From the NCBI RefSeq assembly GCF_021462825.1, contig NZ_JAKEEB010000003.1, positions 124,001 to 188,000 of the forward strand: a stretch of 64,000 nt of DNA, read 5' to 3'. The notes beneath the pieces are model-generated. The model was not told where the DNA came from. It saw nothing but the letters and a program-made list of their open reading frames with translations, and ran no database searches. This stretch comes from Streptomyces glomeratus. Lineage in GTDB: Bacteria > Actinomycetota > Actinomycetes > Streptomycetales > Streptomycetaceae. Below are positions 34,302 to 43,393 of this stretch, piece by piece; position 1 is the first letter of the stretch, and each line of letters opens with the position of its first letter. The translations under genes were made by a program, and so were the position numbers.

Positions 34302-36230
34302 TCAGTCGACCTCCGCCACCGCCTGCGCGAACTGCGCCTTGTACAGCCGCGCGTAGGCCCCGTCGGCCTCCAGCAGCTCCTGGTGTGAGCCCTGTTCCAC
34401 GATGGAGCCGTTCTCCATCACGAGGATCGTGTCCGCGTCCCGGATCGTCGACAGCCGGTGCGCGATGACGAAGGACGTCCGTCCGTGCGCCAGCTTCGCC
34501 ATGGCCTTCTGGATCAGCACCTCGGTCCGGGTGTCGACGGAACTCGTCGCCTCGTCGAGGACGAGGATCACCGGGTCCGACAGGAACGCCCGCGCGATGG
34601 TGATGAGCTGTTTCTCGCCCGCGCTGACGCCCGTGCCCTCGTCGTCGATCACGGTGTCGTAGCCGTCCGGCAGCGTCCGGATGAACCGGTCCGCGTGCGC
34701 CGCCCGCGCCGCATCCTCGATCTCCCCGCGCGTCACCTTGCGTGCGGCCCCGTACGCGATGTTCTCCGCGATGGTCCCCCCGAACAGCCAGGTGTCCTGG
34801 AGCACCATCCCGATCCCGGCCCGCAGTTCGTCGCGGGACATCTTCGCGATGTCGACCCCGTCGAGGGTGATCCGGCCGCCGGTGACGTCGTAGAACCGCA
34901 TCAGCAGGTTCACGAGCGTCGTCTTCCCGGCTCCCGTCGGGCCGACGATCGCGACCGTGTGCCCCGGCTCCACCGCCAGCGACAGGTTCTCGATGAGCGG
35001 CTTCTCCGGGTCGTAGCGGAACGACACGTTCTCCAGCGCGACCCGTCCGCGCAGCTCCTCGGGACGCACACCGGGCACCGGGTCCGACCCCTGCTCCTCC
35101 GCGTCCAGCAGCTCGAAGATCCGCTCCGCCGAGGCAACGCCGGACTGCACGAGGTTCGCCATCGACGCGACCTGCGTCAGCGGCATCGAGAACTGCCGCG
35201 AGTACTGGATGAACGCCTGCACGTCACCGATGGACAGCGAACCGGACGCCACCCGCAGACCGCCCACCACGGCCACCAGCACATAGTTGAGGTTCGACAC
35301 GAACATCATCAGCGGCTGCATGACGCCGCTGTTGAACTGCGCCCTGAACCCGGCCTCGTACAGCTGCTCGTTCTGCTCGGCGAACTGCCGCGCCGACTCC
35401 TCCTGGCGCCCGAACACCTTCACCAGGGTGTGCCCGGTGTACATCTCCTCGATGTGCGCGTTCAGCATGCCGGTGGTGCGCCACTGCTGCACGAAGTGCG
35501 GCTGGGACCGCTTGCCGACCCGCGTGGCCACCACGAAGGAGAGCGGCACGGTCGCCAGCGCGACCAGCGCCAGCAGCCACGACACCCAGAACATCATCGC
35601 GAGCACGCCCACGATCGTCAGCAGCGAGTTGATGAGCTGACCCATCGACTGCTGGAGCGTCTGCCCGATGTTGTCGATGTCGTTGGTGGCGCGGCTGAGC
35701 ACCTCACCGCGCTGCCGCTTGTCGAAGTACGACAGCGGAAGACGCGACAGCTTCGCCTGCACCTCCTCACGCAGACGGTAGACGGTCTTGTTGATGGCCC
35801 GGTTGGACAGCCGGGTGGAGACCGCCATCAACAGGCCGGCCACCAGGAACGTCCCCAGCGCGAGCAGCAGGACGTTTCCGACGGCACCGAAGTCGATGCC
35901 CTTGCCCGGGGTGAAGTCCGTGCCGGAGAGCATGTCCGCGATGCCGCCCTCGCCCCGCTTGCGCATGGACGCGAGCACCTGTTCCTTGCTCGGCCCGGAG
36001 GGCATCTGACGGCCGATGATCCCGGCGAAGACCAGGTCGGTGGCCTTGCCGAGGATCTTCGGCCCGACCACGGACAGCCCTACGCTCAGCACACCGCAGG
36101 CCAGCATTGCGACCATGGTGGCGCGTTCGGGTTTGAACTGGGCGAGGAGCCGTTTTCCGGACCCCTTGAAGTCCATCGAGCGCTGATCGGGGCCGCCCCC
36201 GCCCATCATGCGTCCCATGGGCCCGGCCAT
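34302..36230 (-). CDS. ABC exporter half-transporter, consensus Walker B, atypical signature
   Basis: A 642-residue protein: a Met/Gly-rich start, six transmembrane helices (about 35-330) and an ATPase domain with G-P-T-G-A-G-K-T-T (Walker A) and I-L-V-L-D-E-A-T-S (Walker B with catalytic Glu). The signature reads V-S-A-G-E-K-Q instead of LSGGQ. With its partner at 36230-37963 it should form a heterodimeric type IV exporter with one working and one degenerate ATP site. The genes overlap by one base (TGATG). Cargo may be lipid, drug or peptide. Confidence 0.92.
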   Translation of the reverse strand: MAGPMGRMMGGGGPDQRSMDFKGSGKRLLAQFKPERATMVAMLACGVLSVGLSVVGPKILGKATDLVFAGIIGRQMPSGPSKEQVLASMRKRGEGGIADMLSGTDFTPGKGIDFGAVGNVLLLALGTFLVAGLLMAVSTRLSNRAINKTVYRLREEVQAKLSRLPLSYFDKRQRGEVLSRATNDIDNIGQTLQQSMGQLINSLLTIVGVLAMMFWVSWLLALVALATVPLSFVVATRVGKRSQPHFVQQWRTTGMLNAHIEEMYTGHTLVKVFGRQEESARQFAEQNEQLYEAGFRAQFNSGVMQPLMMFVSNLNYVLVAVVGGLRVASGSLSIGDVQAFIQYSRQFSMPLTQVASMANLVQSGVASAERIFELLDAEEQGSDPVPGVRPEELRGRVALENVSFRYDPEKPLIENLSLAVEPGHTVAIVGPTGAGKTTLVNLLMRFYDVTGGRITLDGVDIAKMSRDELRAGIGMVLQDTWLFGGTIAENIAYGAARKVTRGEIEDAARAAHADRFIRTLPDGYDTVIDDEGTGVSAGEKQLITIARAFLSDPVILVLDEATSSVDTRTEVLIQKAMAKLAHGRTSFVIAHRLSTIRDADTILVMENGSIVEQGSHQELLEADGAYARLYKAQFAQAVAEVD

Positions 36231-37963
36231 CAGGCAGCCTCCGCTTCCGTCAGCTGGGAGAGCACGATCTCCCGGTAGGTCTCGTTGTCCGCCATCAGCT
36301 CGTGGTGGCGACCGGTGCCGACGACCCGGCCCTCGTCGAGGACCACGATCCGGTCGGCGTCCCGGATGGTCGCCACACGCTGGGCGACGATGACGACGGT
36401 CGCCTCGGCGGTCTCCCGCGCGAGCGCCGCGCGCAGGGCCGCGTCGGTCGCGTAGTCGAGCGCGGAGAACGAGTCGTCGAAGAGGTAGATCTCGGGGCGC
36501 TGCACCAGGGTGCGGGCGATGGCGAGGCGCTGCCGCTGGCCGCCCGAGACATTCGTCCCGCCCTGTGCGATGGGGGAGTCCAGGCCGTTCTCCAGCTTGG
36601 ACACGAACTCCTTGGCCTGTGCCACCTCCAGCGCGTGCCACAGTTCCTCGTCGGTGGCGTCGGGGTTGCCGTACCGCAGGTTGGTGGCGACCGTTCCGGC
36701 GAACAGATACGGCTTCTGCGGGACGAGTCCGACCGTCTTCGCGAGCAGCGCCGGCTCGACCTCCTGGACGTCCACGCCGTCCACGAGCACCTCGCCCTCG
36801 GTGGCGTCGAACAGGCGGGGGATCAGCCCGAGCAGGGTGGACTTGCCGCTGCCGGTGGACCCGATGACGGCCGTCACCTCACCCGGCCGCGCCACCAGGT
36901 CGATGCCCTTGAGGACCGGCTCCTCGGCACCCGGGTAGCGGAAACCGGCGCTGCGGATCTCCAGATGTCCGTGGCGCCGGAGCTCGACCACCGGCGCGGT
37001 GGGCGGCACGACGCTCGACTCGGTGCCGAGCACCTCCTGGATGCGCTCGGCGCACACCTCCGCGCGGGGCACCATCATGAACATGAAGGTCGCCATCATC
37101 ACGGACATCACGATCTGCATCAGGTAGGCGAGGAACGCGGTCAGGTCGCCGATCTGCATACCGCCGCTGGCGATGCGGTGCGCGCCGAACCAGACCACGG
37201 CGATCGACGAGAGGTTCACCACGGTCATCACCAGGGGGAACATCAGCGCCAGCGTGCGGCCGGTGCCCAGGGACACCTCGGTCAGCTCCGTGTTGGCGCC
37301 CCGGAAGCGGTCCTTCTCGTAGTCGTCGCGGACGAAGGCGCGGATCACCCGGTTGCCCGAGATCTGCTCGCGCAGCACCCGGTTCACCGTGTCGAGGCGG
37401 ACCTGCATGCTGCGGAACAGCGGCCGCAGCCGGCGCACGATCAGCGTCACGGAGATGCCGAGCACGGGCACCACGGCCACCAGGACGCCGGACAGCGGCA
37501 CGTCCAGACCGAGCGCCATGACGATGCCGCCCACGCACATGATCGGCGCCGACACCATCAGGGTGAACGTCATCAGGGTGAGCATCTGCACCTGCTGCAC
37601 GTCGTTCGTGGTGCGGGTGATCAGCGAAGGCGCCCCGAAGTGGGCCATCTCACGCGAGGAGAACGACTGCACCCGGCCGAAGACGGCGGCCCGCATGTCC
37701 CGGCCGACGGCCGACGCGGTACGGGCGCCGAAGTAGACGGCGCCCATGTTGCAGACGACCTGACCGAGCGAGACCGCGATCATCAGGCCGCCGAAGGTGA
37801 GGATGTAGCCCGTGTCCCCCTTCACGACGCCGTGGTCGATGATGTGCGCGTTGAGGGTGGGCAGGTAGAGCGTGGCGCAGGTCTGCAGGAACTGCAGCAG
37901 CACCAGCAGGGCGATCGGTTTCCTGTACGGGGCCAAATGGGCCCTCAGAAGTCGTATGAGCAC
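36230..37963 (-). CDS. ABC exporter half-transporter, canonical signature, Asp in Walker B
   Basis: A 577-residue half-transporter: six helices (about 15-310) and an ATPase with G-S-T-G-S-G-K-S-T, signature N-V-S-G-G-Q-R-Q-R and Walker B I-Y-L-F-D-D-S-F-S-A-L-D, where Asp replaces the catalytic Glu. Asp at this position marks the non-hydrolysing site in heterodimeric exporters, exactly complementary to the partner gene. It is the first gene of the pair; its GTG start has only a weak purine-rich ribosome-binding site. No regulator is adjacent. Confidence 0.92.
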   Translation of the reverse strand: MLIRLLRAHLAPYRKPIALLVLLQFLQTCATLYLPTLNAHIIDHGVVKGDTGYILTFGGLMIAVSLGQVVCNMGAVYFGARTASAVGRDMRAAVFGRVQSFSSREMAHFGAPSLITRTTNDVQQVQMLTLMTFTLMVSAPIMCVGGIVMALGLDVPLSGVLVAVVPVLGISVTLIVRRLRPLFRSMQVRLDTVNRVLREQISGNRVIRAFVRDDYEKDRFRGANTELTEVSLGTGRTLALMFPLVMTVVNLSSIAVVWFGAHRIASGGMQIGDLTAFLAYLMQIVMSVMMATFMFMMVPRAEVCAERIQEVLGTESSVVPPTAPVVELRRHGHLEIRSAGFRYPGAEEPVLKGIDLVARPGEVTAVIGSTGSGKSTLLGLIPRLFDATEGEVLVDGVDVQEVEPALLAKTVGLVPQKPYLFAGTVATNLRYGNPDATDEELWHALEVAQAKEFVSKLENGLDSPIAQGGTNVSGGQRQRLAIARTLVQRPEIYLFDDSFSALDYATDAALRAALARETAEATVVIVAQRVATIRDADRIVVLDEGRVVGTGRHHELMADNETYREIVLSQLTEAEAA

Positions 37964-38122
37964 GCGAGGTCTCTCGGAGTCGCAGACGGACGGCGGGGCG
38001 GGCGGTGATGCACCATCCCCCTATCGTCGGGCACTCCACCCGTGTTACCTCAACCGATTAAGCCGTCGGCGGCGCCGGTGCGCTCGCTCCCAGGCTGAGG
38101 ACGAGTCAGTTCGCGTGCCTGC

Positions 38123-39577
38123 CTACGACCGGAACGCCCCCGGATGCGTCTGCTCGCGTACGGACACGTACTGCTGGCGTACGGCCTGGCCTACGGCCAG
38201 TTCGTCGCCGGGCTCCAGGACCTGCGCCACCGCGCCCTGCCAGGCGGGCGGGGTACGGGGGTCGAGGGTGCCCTGCGACACGCCGAGCGACCAGGCCGCC
38301 TGCCGGGCCGCGCCGATCGCCGCGTAGTCGGCGGGCTGGGGCACCACGACCTGCACACCGAACAGCGCGGGAGCCGCCGCCTGTACGGCGGGCAGCTCCG
38401 CGGCGGCACCGAGCAGGAAGATCCGCCGCACCTCGACCCCTCGTCCGCGCAGCACGTCCAGCGCGTCCGCGAGCCCGCACAGCATCCCCTCGAACGCGGC
38501 CCGCGCCAGGTGCTCGGCCTTCATCGACTCGCGCCGCAGCCCGGCCAGGGTGCCCGCGGTGTGCGGCAGGTTCGGGGTCCGCTCGCCCTCCAGATAGGGC
38601 AGGAGCACCAGTCCGTGGGAGCCGGGCGTCGACTTCATGGCCAGATCGGACAGCGACTCCAGGTCGGGCAGGCCGAGGAGTTCGGCGGTGCCGCGCAGGG
38701 TGCGTACCGCGTTGAGCGTGGTCACCACGGGCAGGTGCATGCCCGTCGCGTCCGCGAGCGAGGTGATCATCCCGGCGGAGTCGACGAGCGCCTCGGGGTG
38801 CACGGCCATCACGGATCCGGACGCGCCGAGCGAGACGACCGCGTCCCCGAGCCCGATGCCGAGGCCGAGGGCGGCGGCCATGGTCTCGCCGGTGCCCGCG
38901 GAGATCAGCAGCCCCTCCGGTGTCGTACCCGCCGCCTCCGAGGGGCCGAGCACCTCCGGGAGCGCGGCCTGGTGGCCGAGCGCCAGCTCGACGAGGTCGG
39001 TGCGGTAGGCGCCGGTCGCCGCCGACCAGTACCCGGTCCCGGAGGCCCCGCCGCGGTCGGTGGTTCTTCTCAGGGGTCGCCCGAGCAGCTGCCATACGAG
39101 CCAGTCGTGGGCCTGGAGCAGCACGGCGGTGCGCCGGGCGTTGTCGGGTTCGGCCCTGGTGAGCCAGCGCAGCTTGGTCACCGGCTGTGCGGCCTGCGGA
39201 ACGCAGCCGACCGCCTCTGCCCAGGCCTGCCGTCCGCCGAGGGCGTCGATGAGGTCGGCCGCCGCGACCTGCGCCCGCTTGTCCCCGCCGACCAGCGCGG
39301 GCCGCACGGTGGAGCCCTGGGCGTCGAGCGGGATCAGCGCGTTCTGCTGCGCGGAGACACCGATGGCCTGCACGCCCTCCAGGAGTCCGCCGCCGGCCGC
39401 CTCCCCGAGGGACAGCAACCAGGCCTGCGGATCGACGTCGGAGGGACGGCCTCCACCCTCGGGGCTTTCCACCGGATGCGGCGCATATCCCTGCCGGAGC
39501 ACGGCTCCGGTGTCCGCGTCGCAGACGACGATACGAGTGAAATCGGGTGAACTGTCCAACCCGGCGACTATCCCCAT
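38123..39577 (-). CDS. FGGY-family carbohydrate kinase, xylulokinase-like
   Basis: A 484-residue sugar kinase of the actin-like fold. It opens G-I-V-A-G-L-D-S-S, then V-S-A-Q-Q-N-A-L, D-W-L-V-W-Q-L-L-G (substrate region), S-A-G-T-G-E-T-M and V-S-L-G-A-S-G-S-V (ATP phosphate loops), and the FGGY-type C-terminal L-L-G-A-A-A-E-L. Xylulokinase is the closest remembered subfamily, but no xylose isomerase or transporter is adjacent, so the sugar is uncertain. It lies downstream of the ABC pair on the same strand with a gap of about 160 bp. Confidence 0.85.
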   Translation of the reverse strand: MGIVAGLDSSPDFTRIVVCDADTGAVLRQGYAPHPVESPEGGGRPSDVDPQAWLLSLGEAAGGGLLEGVQAIGVSAQQNALIPLDAQGSTVRPALVGGDKRAQVAAADLIDALGGRQAWAEAVGCVPQAAQPVTKLRWLTRAEPDNARRTAVLLQAHDWLVWQLLGRPLRRTTDRGGASGTGYWSAATGAYRTDLVELALGHQAALPEVLGPSEAAGTTPEGLLISAGTGETMAAALGLGIGLGDAVVSLGASGSVMAVHPEALVDSAGMITSLADATGMHLPVVTTLNAVRTLRGTAELLGLPDLESLSDLAMKSTPGSHGLVLLPYLEGERTPNLPHTAGTLAGLRRESMKAEHLARAAFEGMLCGLADALDVLRGRGVEVRRIFLLGAAAELPAVQAAAPALFGVQVVVPQPADYAAIGAARQAAWSLGVSQGTLDPRTPPAWQGAVAQVLEPGDELAVGQAVRQQYVSVREQTHPGAFRS

Positions 39578-39702
39578 GGCGGAAATTCTGCCGTACGGAG
39601 GGGGGTGGGCGTGTCGTCCTGGGAGGCTGTTCGCAGAGTGGCGCCCGTGACGGGAGTGGCGGGTGCCGCTGCTGCGATCGCGCCCTGCCGGTGAGGCCGG
39701 GC

Positions 39703-40008
39703 TCAGGTGTTGCTGGTGCCCCAGTCGTCCGCCCCGCTGCCGTTGGCGTTCCGCTCCCGCAGCGAGCGCACCCGGCCGGCGACGGAGTCGGGCATGTGGT
39801 CGCCGACCTTGTCGCTCACCGCGTGGAACGCCTTGCCCGCGATCTCGCGCCCCTGCTGGGCCGCCGTCTCGGCGGTGTTGCGCACGGCGGGGTTCTGCGC
39901 GACCTGGCGGGCGGATTTCTTCAGCTGCTCGTAACGCTCGCGTCCGGCTCGTGTGCCGAGCACATATCCCAGGACAAGCCCGGCGACGAATGTGAGCCGA
40001 TAGCGCAT
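39703..40008 (-). CDS. YtxH-type small membrane protein
   Basis: A 101-residue protein: one N-terminal membrane helix (T-F-V-A-G-L-V-L-G-Y-V-L-G-T-R-A-G) followed by a charged helical tail (R-E-R-Y-E-Q-L-K-K-S-A-R). This is the YtxH layout, often linked with envelope stress but of unknown action. I prefer the ATG at 40008, with AAGGA 8 nt upstream, over the ATG three codons earlier that sits on the ribosome-binding site. Confidence 0.8.
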   Translation of the reverse strand: MRYRLTFVAGLVLGYVLGTRAGRERYEQLKKSARQVAQNPAVRNTAETAAQQGREIAGKAFHAVSDKVGDHMPDSVAGRVRSLRERNANGSGADDWGTSNT

Positions 40009-40172
40009 GACGGCCATCCTTCCCTTGCGTCTGCGTCGTCCCTCGGGTGGGCTTTCGGCGCGGCGGGTACCGATTGGCGGAGCACCCCCCTGCTTGCGCT
40101 AATGTATGTGTCGCAGCGAGCGCGCGCCCCCTGGCGGATACCCAGGTAGGTACGTTCGATGCAACGAGGCAT

Positions 40173-40245
40173 TCCTCCGTAGCTCAATTGGCAGAGCAGC
40201 CGGCTGTTAACCGGCAGGTTACTGGTTCGAGTCCAGTCGGGGGAG
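40173..40245 (+). tRNA. tRNA-Asn (GTT), first copy
   Basis: A 73-nt cloverleaf: acceptor TCCTCCG/CGGGGGA with one G-T pair, D-arm, anticodon loop CTGTTAA with GTT at 40206-40208, TTCGAGT T-loop region and G discriminator. CCA is not encoded. Confidence 0.97.
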
Positions 40246-40250
40246 CTCGA

Positions 40251-40323
40251 TCCTCCGTAGCTCAATTGGCAGAGCAGCCGGCTGTTAACCGGCAGGTTAC
40301 TGGTTCGAGTCCAGTCGGGGGAG
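40251..40323 (+). tRNA. tRNA-Asn (GTT), second identical copy
   Basis: Identical over all 73 nt to the first copy, starting 5 nt after it. The anticodon GTT is at 40284-40286. The pair is probably one transcript ending at the hairpin at 40334. Confidence 0.97.
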
Positions 40324-40333
40324 CGTCTGAACG

Positions 40334-40356
40334 AGGACCCCTCAGGGGTCCTTTTT
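40334..40356 (+). terminator. Rho-independent terminator of the tRNA-Asn pair
   Basis: AGGACCCC (40334-40341), loop TCA, GGGGTCCT (40345-40352) and then TTTT to 40356: a classic intrinsic terminator with a T-tract, rare in this genome. Confidence 0.85.
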
Positions 40357-40490
40357 CATGTCCGTCGGAACCGTCACGCCCACGGCGGAGTCCTCGAGGT
40401 CATGTGTAGCCGACCATCCGAAGCAGGAGATCGTATGAGCGGCTATGCTGCGGCAGACGGCGCGCACAGATGTACGCGACGCGCCGTGAC

Positions 40491-40564
40491 GGGGCGGTAG
40501 CTCAGCCGGTTAGAGCAGCGGACTCATAATCCGTCGGCCGTGGGTTCGAGTCCCACCCGCCCCA
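40491..40564 (+). tRNA. tRNA with CAT anticodon (elongator Met or Ile2)
   Basis: A 74-nt cloverleaf: acceptor GGGGCGG/CCGCCCC, D-arm, anticodon loop CTCATAA with CAT at 40525-40527, T-arm GTGGGTTCGAGTCCCAC and A discriminator. Initiator tRNA is excluded because the first acceptor pair is formed and the anticodon stem lacks the three G-C pairs. A CAT tRNA may be elongator Met or Ile2 with lysidine at C34; sequence alone does not settle which. Confidence 0.93.
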
Positions 40565-40610
40565 CCGGGGCCTGTCGGTGCAGGAACGTTTTCACCTGCG
40601 GGGCAGGGCC

Positions 40611-40634
40611 AGCCCCCTTCCTACGAAGGGGGCT
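40611..40634 (+). terminator. Terminator after the CAT tRNA
   Basis: AGCCCCCTTC (40611-40620), loop CTAC, GAAGGGGGCT (40625-40634): a perfect 10-bp stem 47 bp downstream of the tRNA, followed by TCTG. The remaining gap to the sialidase stop at 40818 shows no further feature. Confidence 0.75.
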
Positions 40635-40817
40635 TCTGCGTACTGGGAGATCGTTGGCCGGGCCGCTGCCGGCCCGAATGCCGGGCGACCACCGGGAAGG
40701 ACCAGAGGACGTTGCCGGTGATCGCCGATGTCGCCCCCGCTCGGTAGGTGACCGGGGGCGGACGGTCACCGCGGTCACCGCGGGAGCCCGGTGGCCACGC
40801 CTGTGGGCCGTTCCCGG

Positions 40818-41960
40818 TCAGCAGCCGACCGTGAAGGGCCGGAACCGGATCTGCTCATACGGTCCGGCGGCGCCGGTCTCGTAGAGCACTCCCGCCGTGG
40901 TCCGGTCGAGCTTGGCGAGGTCGGAGTAGGCGGCCGGGCCCGGGGTGACGACCAGCTCGGTGCGCCACGTCCGGCCGGCGTCCGTGCTGCGGCGCACGGT
41001 CAGGTTCCGCCGCTGCGTCGGATCCTGCGGGGCGGAGAACAGCAGCGGCTTGCAGCTGGTGCCGGTGTCCTGCAGCAGGGTGCCCTTGACGACGGGCGCG
41101 ACGAGGGCGGGGATCGGCCGGAACGGGGCGGAGAACGTACTGCCGTTGGTCAGGCTGTAGGTGAAGGCCCGCGTGGCGGGATCGGTGCCGCCCTCGTCGC
41201 GGGCGTTGAGGTAGAGCCGGCCGTCGGGCAGCTGTGCCACGGCGGTCTCGTCGGGGTTGACGCGGCCGTCGGTGTGGTCGTCGACGGCCCCGATGCGCCA
41301 GGTCCGGCCGTGGTCGTCGGACAGCAGCAGGTGGGAGCCGCGCAGAAGTCCTGCGCCGGTGTGGTCGGCGGGGATCACAAGCCGGCCGGAGGCAAGGGCG
41401 ATGCCGTGTCCGGGCCCGGTGGCGTACCACCGCCAGGAGCTCTTCTTGGTGGCGCTGGTGATCTCCCTCGGTGTGGTCCAGGTGGCGCCGTTGTCGGAGC
41501 TGGTCTGCACATAGACGCGGCGTCCGGCGGCCGCGCTGACGCGGCCGGCCTGGATGTCGGCCTGGGTGACCTTGCCGGACTGGCGGACCGTCAGGAGCAC
41601 GATGCGGCCCGTCTCGGGATCGAACACCGGCGCCGGGTTGCCGACGGTGTCGTACCCGTTGTCGGCGACACGCCGGACCGGGCCCCACGTGCAGCCGCCG
41701 TCGGTGGACCGGCGGGAGACGACCTCGATGTCTCCGTTGTCGGCGCCGCCGGCCCTGCGTCCCTCGGCGAACGCCACCAGGACGCCGCGGGCGGAGACCA
41801 GGGCCGGGATGCGGACCGTGTGGTAGCCGCCGGTACCGGACGTGAAGGGCGTCGAGGAGACGCAGCCCGGCGCGGCGGTGGCGGCCTGCTGGTGGACGGT
41901 GACGGCGAGCGCTGCGGCGAGCGTGGCCATGGCAGCGGTGAGCACGCGAACGTGGCGCAT
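40818..41960 (-). CDS. Secreted sialidase (GH33-like exo-alpha-sialidase)
   Basis: A 380-residue secreted six-bladed propeller. The signal peptide is residues 1 to about 30 (ending A-T-A-A). R-I-P-A-L is the sialidase RIP motif with the first catalytic-triad Arg. Four Asp-box repeats are visible: S-T-D-G-G-C-T-W, S-S-D-N-G-A-T-W, S-D-D-H-G-R-T-W and S-T-D-A-G-R-T-W. E-G-R-R-A-G-G-A-D-N-G-D is typical of the family. It would release terminal sialic acids from external glycans. The ATG at 41960 sits behind GGGGGGAAC. It stands alone between the tRNAs and mbl, possibly an accessory insertion. Confidence 0.92.
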   Translation of the reverse strand: MRHVRVLTAAMATLAAALAVTVHQQAATAAPGCVSSTPFTSGTGGYHTVRIPALVSARGVLVAFAEGRRAGGADNGDIEVVSRRSTDGGCTWGPVRRVADNGYDTVGNPAPVFDPETGRIVLLTVRQSGKVTQADIQAGRVSAAAGRRVYVQTSSDNGATWTTPREITSATKKSSWRWYATGPGHGIALASGRLVIPADHTGAGLLRGSHLLLSDDHGRTWRIGAVDDHTDGRVNPDETAVAQLPDGRLYLNARDEGGTDPATRAFTYSLTNGSTFSAPFRPIPALVAPVVKGTLLQDTGTSCKPLLFSAPQDPTQRRNLTVRRSTDAGRTWRTELVVTPGPAAYSDLAKLDRTTAGVLYETGAAGPYEQIRFRPFTVGC

Positions 41961-42072
41961 GTTCCCCCCGGTGGTCAGTGTGACTCGGCGGGAGCATAGC
42001 GACCCATGCTGACGGGCAATCAGGCGCACCACTCGACCGGCGACCGGTCGGGGGAGCGTGGAGCTACCGGCG

Positions 42073-42105
42073 GGCGCCCGAGTCCGCGTGTGGACTGCGG
42101 GCGCC
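42073..42105 (-). terminator. Terminator of mbl
   Basis: GGCGCCCGAGTCC (42073-42085) pairs with GGACTgCGGGCGCC (42092-42105), 13 pairs with one bulged G and a 6-nt loop. It lies 21 bp past the mbl stop on the minus strand and separates mbl from the sialidase gene. Confidence 0.7.
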
Positions 42106-42125
42106 TGTCGCACGGTGGTTCCCGA

Positions 42126-43160
42126 TCACGCCGCCAGCGGGTTGAAGGTCAGGGGCTTGATCCGGCCCTCCATCATGGCGCCCAGGCCCTGCACGGCGCA
42201 GATGTCGGGGCGTTCGGCGATGCGTACCGGCATGCCGGTCCACTGGCGCAGCATCTGGTCGAGGCCCGGCAGCAGGGCGCTGCCGCCGACCATCATGATG
42301 CCGCGGTCGGCGAGGTCGGCCACCAGATCGGGCGGGCAGTCCCGCAGCACCTTGCCGATGCCGTCGAGCACGGCGATCAGCGGGGTCTCGATCGCCTCCC
42401 GCACCGCCGCCGTGTCGACCTTCACCGAGCGCGCCAGCCCGGTCGCCACGTCCCGTCCGAGGATCTCGGTGGCGGGACCGTTCGGGGTGGCCCCGTTGCC
42501 GGAGAGGGCGAGCCGCAGGGGGCGTACGGACTGGCTCGGCAGCATCAACGCGTGCTCGTGGCGCAGGTGCTGCACGATCGCGTGGTCGACGGCCTCACCG
42601 CCCACCGGGATCCGTTCCGCGGTCACGATGTTCCCCAGCGACAGAACGGCGATCTGGGTGGCGGCGAACCCGCACACCATGATCATGGAGGCCTCGGGCT
42701 GCTCGACGGGCAGCCCGCAGCCCACGGCCGCGGCGACCAGCGTGTCGACCAGCTCCACCCTGCGTGCCCCCAGGCCGACGAGCGTCTCGACCGCCGCGCG
42801 CTGGGCCAGCGGGTCGGCGTCGTGCGGGGTGCAGGCGGCGGCCCGCAGCCGGGGCTTGCGGCGCAGGGTGCGGCGCAGTTTCTCGCCGAGCAGATGGCGC
42901 AGCATGCGCTGGGCCATCTCGATGTCGATGACGGTGCCGCCGGACACCGGCCGCATCACACGGATGTAGGAGGGTGTCCGTCCCGTCATCTTCTCGGCCA
43001 GCTCGCCGACCGCTATCAGCGCACCGGTCCGCGTGTTCACCGCCGCGGCGCTCGGCTGGTCGACCACCAGCCCCGAGCCCTTGACGTACACACGGGTCCT
43101 GGCCGCGCCGAGGTCGACAGCGAAATGGCAACGGCGCAGCTGGTCCAGGCTGACGGTCAT
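42126..43160 (-). CDS. mbl: MreB-like actin homologue Mbl
   Basis: A 344-residue actin-superfamily protein. F-A-V-D-L-G-A-A-R-T-R-V opens phosphate loop 1, where standard MreB has DLGTANT, and G-G-S-A-L-L-P-G-L-D gives the adenosine motif. Its short and divergent internal part matches the Mbl type. In streptomycetes Mbl acts with MreB in spore-wall synthesis and is dispensable for vegetative growth. It is a stand-alone gene here, not in the mre cluster. Name rests on family and remembered gene order. Confidence 0.85.
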   Translation of the reverse strand: MTVSLDQLRRCHFAVDLGAARTRVYVKGSGLVVDQPSAAAVNTRTGALIAVGELAEKMTGRTPSYIRVMRPVSGGTVIDIEMAQRMLRHLLGEKLRRTLRRKPRLRAAACTPHDADPLAQRAAVETLVGLGARRVELVDTLVAAAVGCGLPVEQPEASMIMVCGFAATQIAVLSLGNIVTAERIPVGGEAVDHAIVQHLRHEHALMLPSQSVRPLRLALSGNGATPNGPATEILGRDVATGLARSVKVDTAAVREAIETPLIAVLDGIGKVLRDCPPDLVADLADRGIMMVGGSALLPGLDQMLRQWTGMPVRIAERPDICAVQGLGAMMEGRIKPLTFNPLAA

Positions 43161-43393
43161 GCGGTACCTCCCGAGAACGGACCGCGGGCGGCCGCCGGTC
43201 GGCGGGCCTCTCCTTCAGCATCGTGCGCCGGACCGAAGGACCTCGCCCCTTGAGAAGGGCCGGGCGGGTTCACCCGGGCGGGTGAACCGGGTGCGCGTCG
43301 CGTCCCGGGAACCGGGCACGCGCCTTCCCGCGGCGCCCCGCCCCCGCCCGCAGCGGTGCCCCCGCGTTCCCGCGCGCGCCGGTGCTCCGCGGC

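Noticed and set aside
40173..40564. tRNA cluster as a prophage or ICE attachment site
   Set aside because: No integrase gene or direct repeat of a tRNA 3' end was found nearby.
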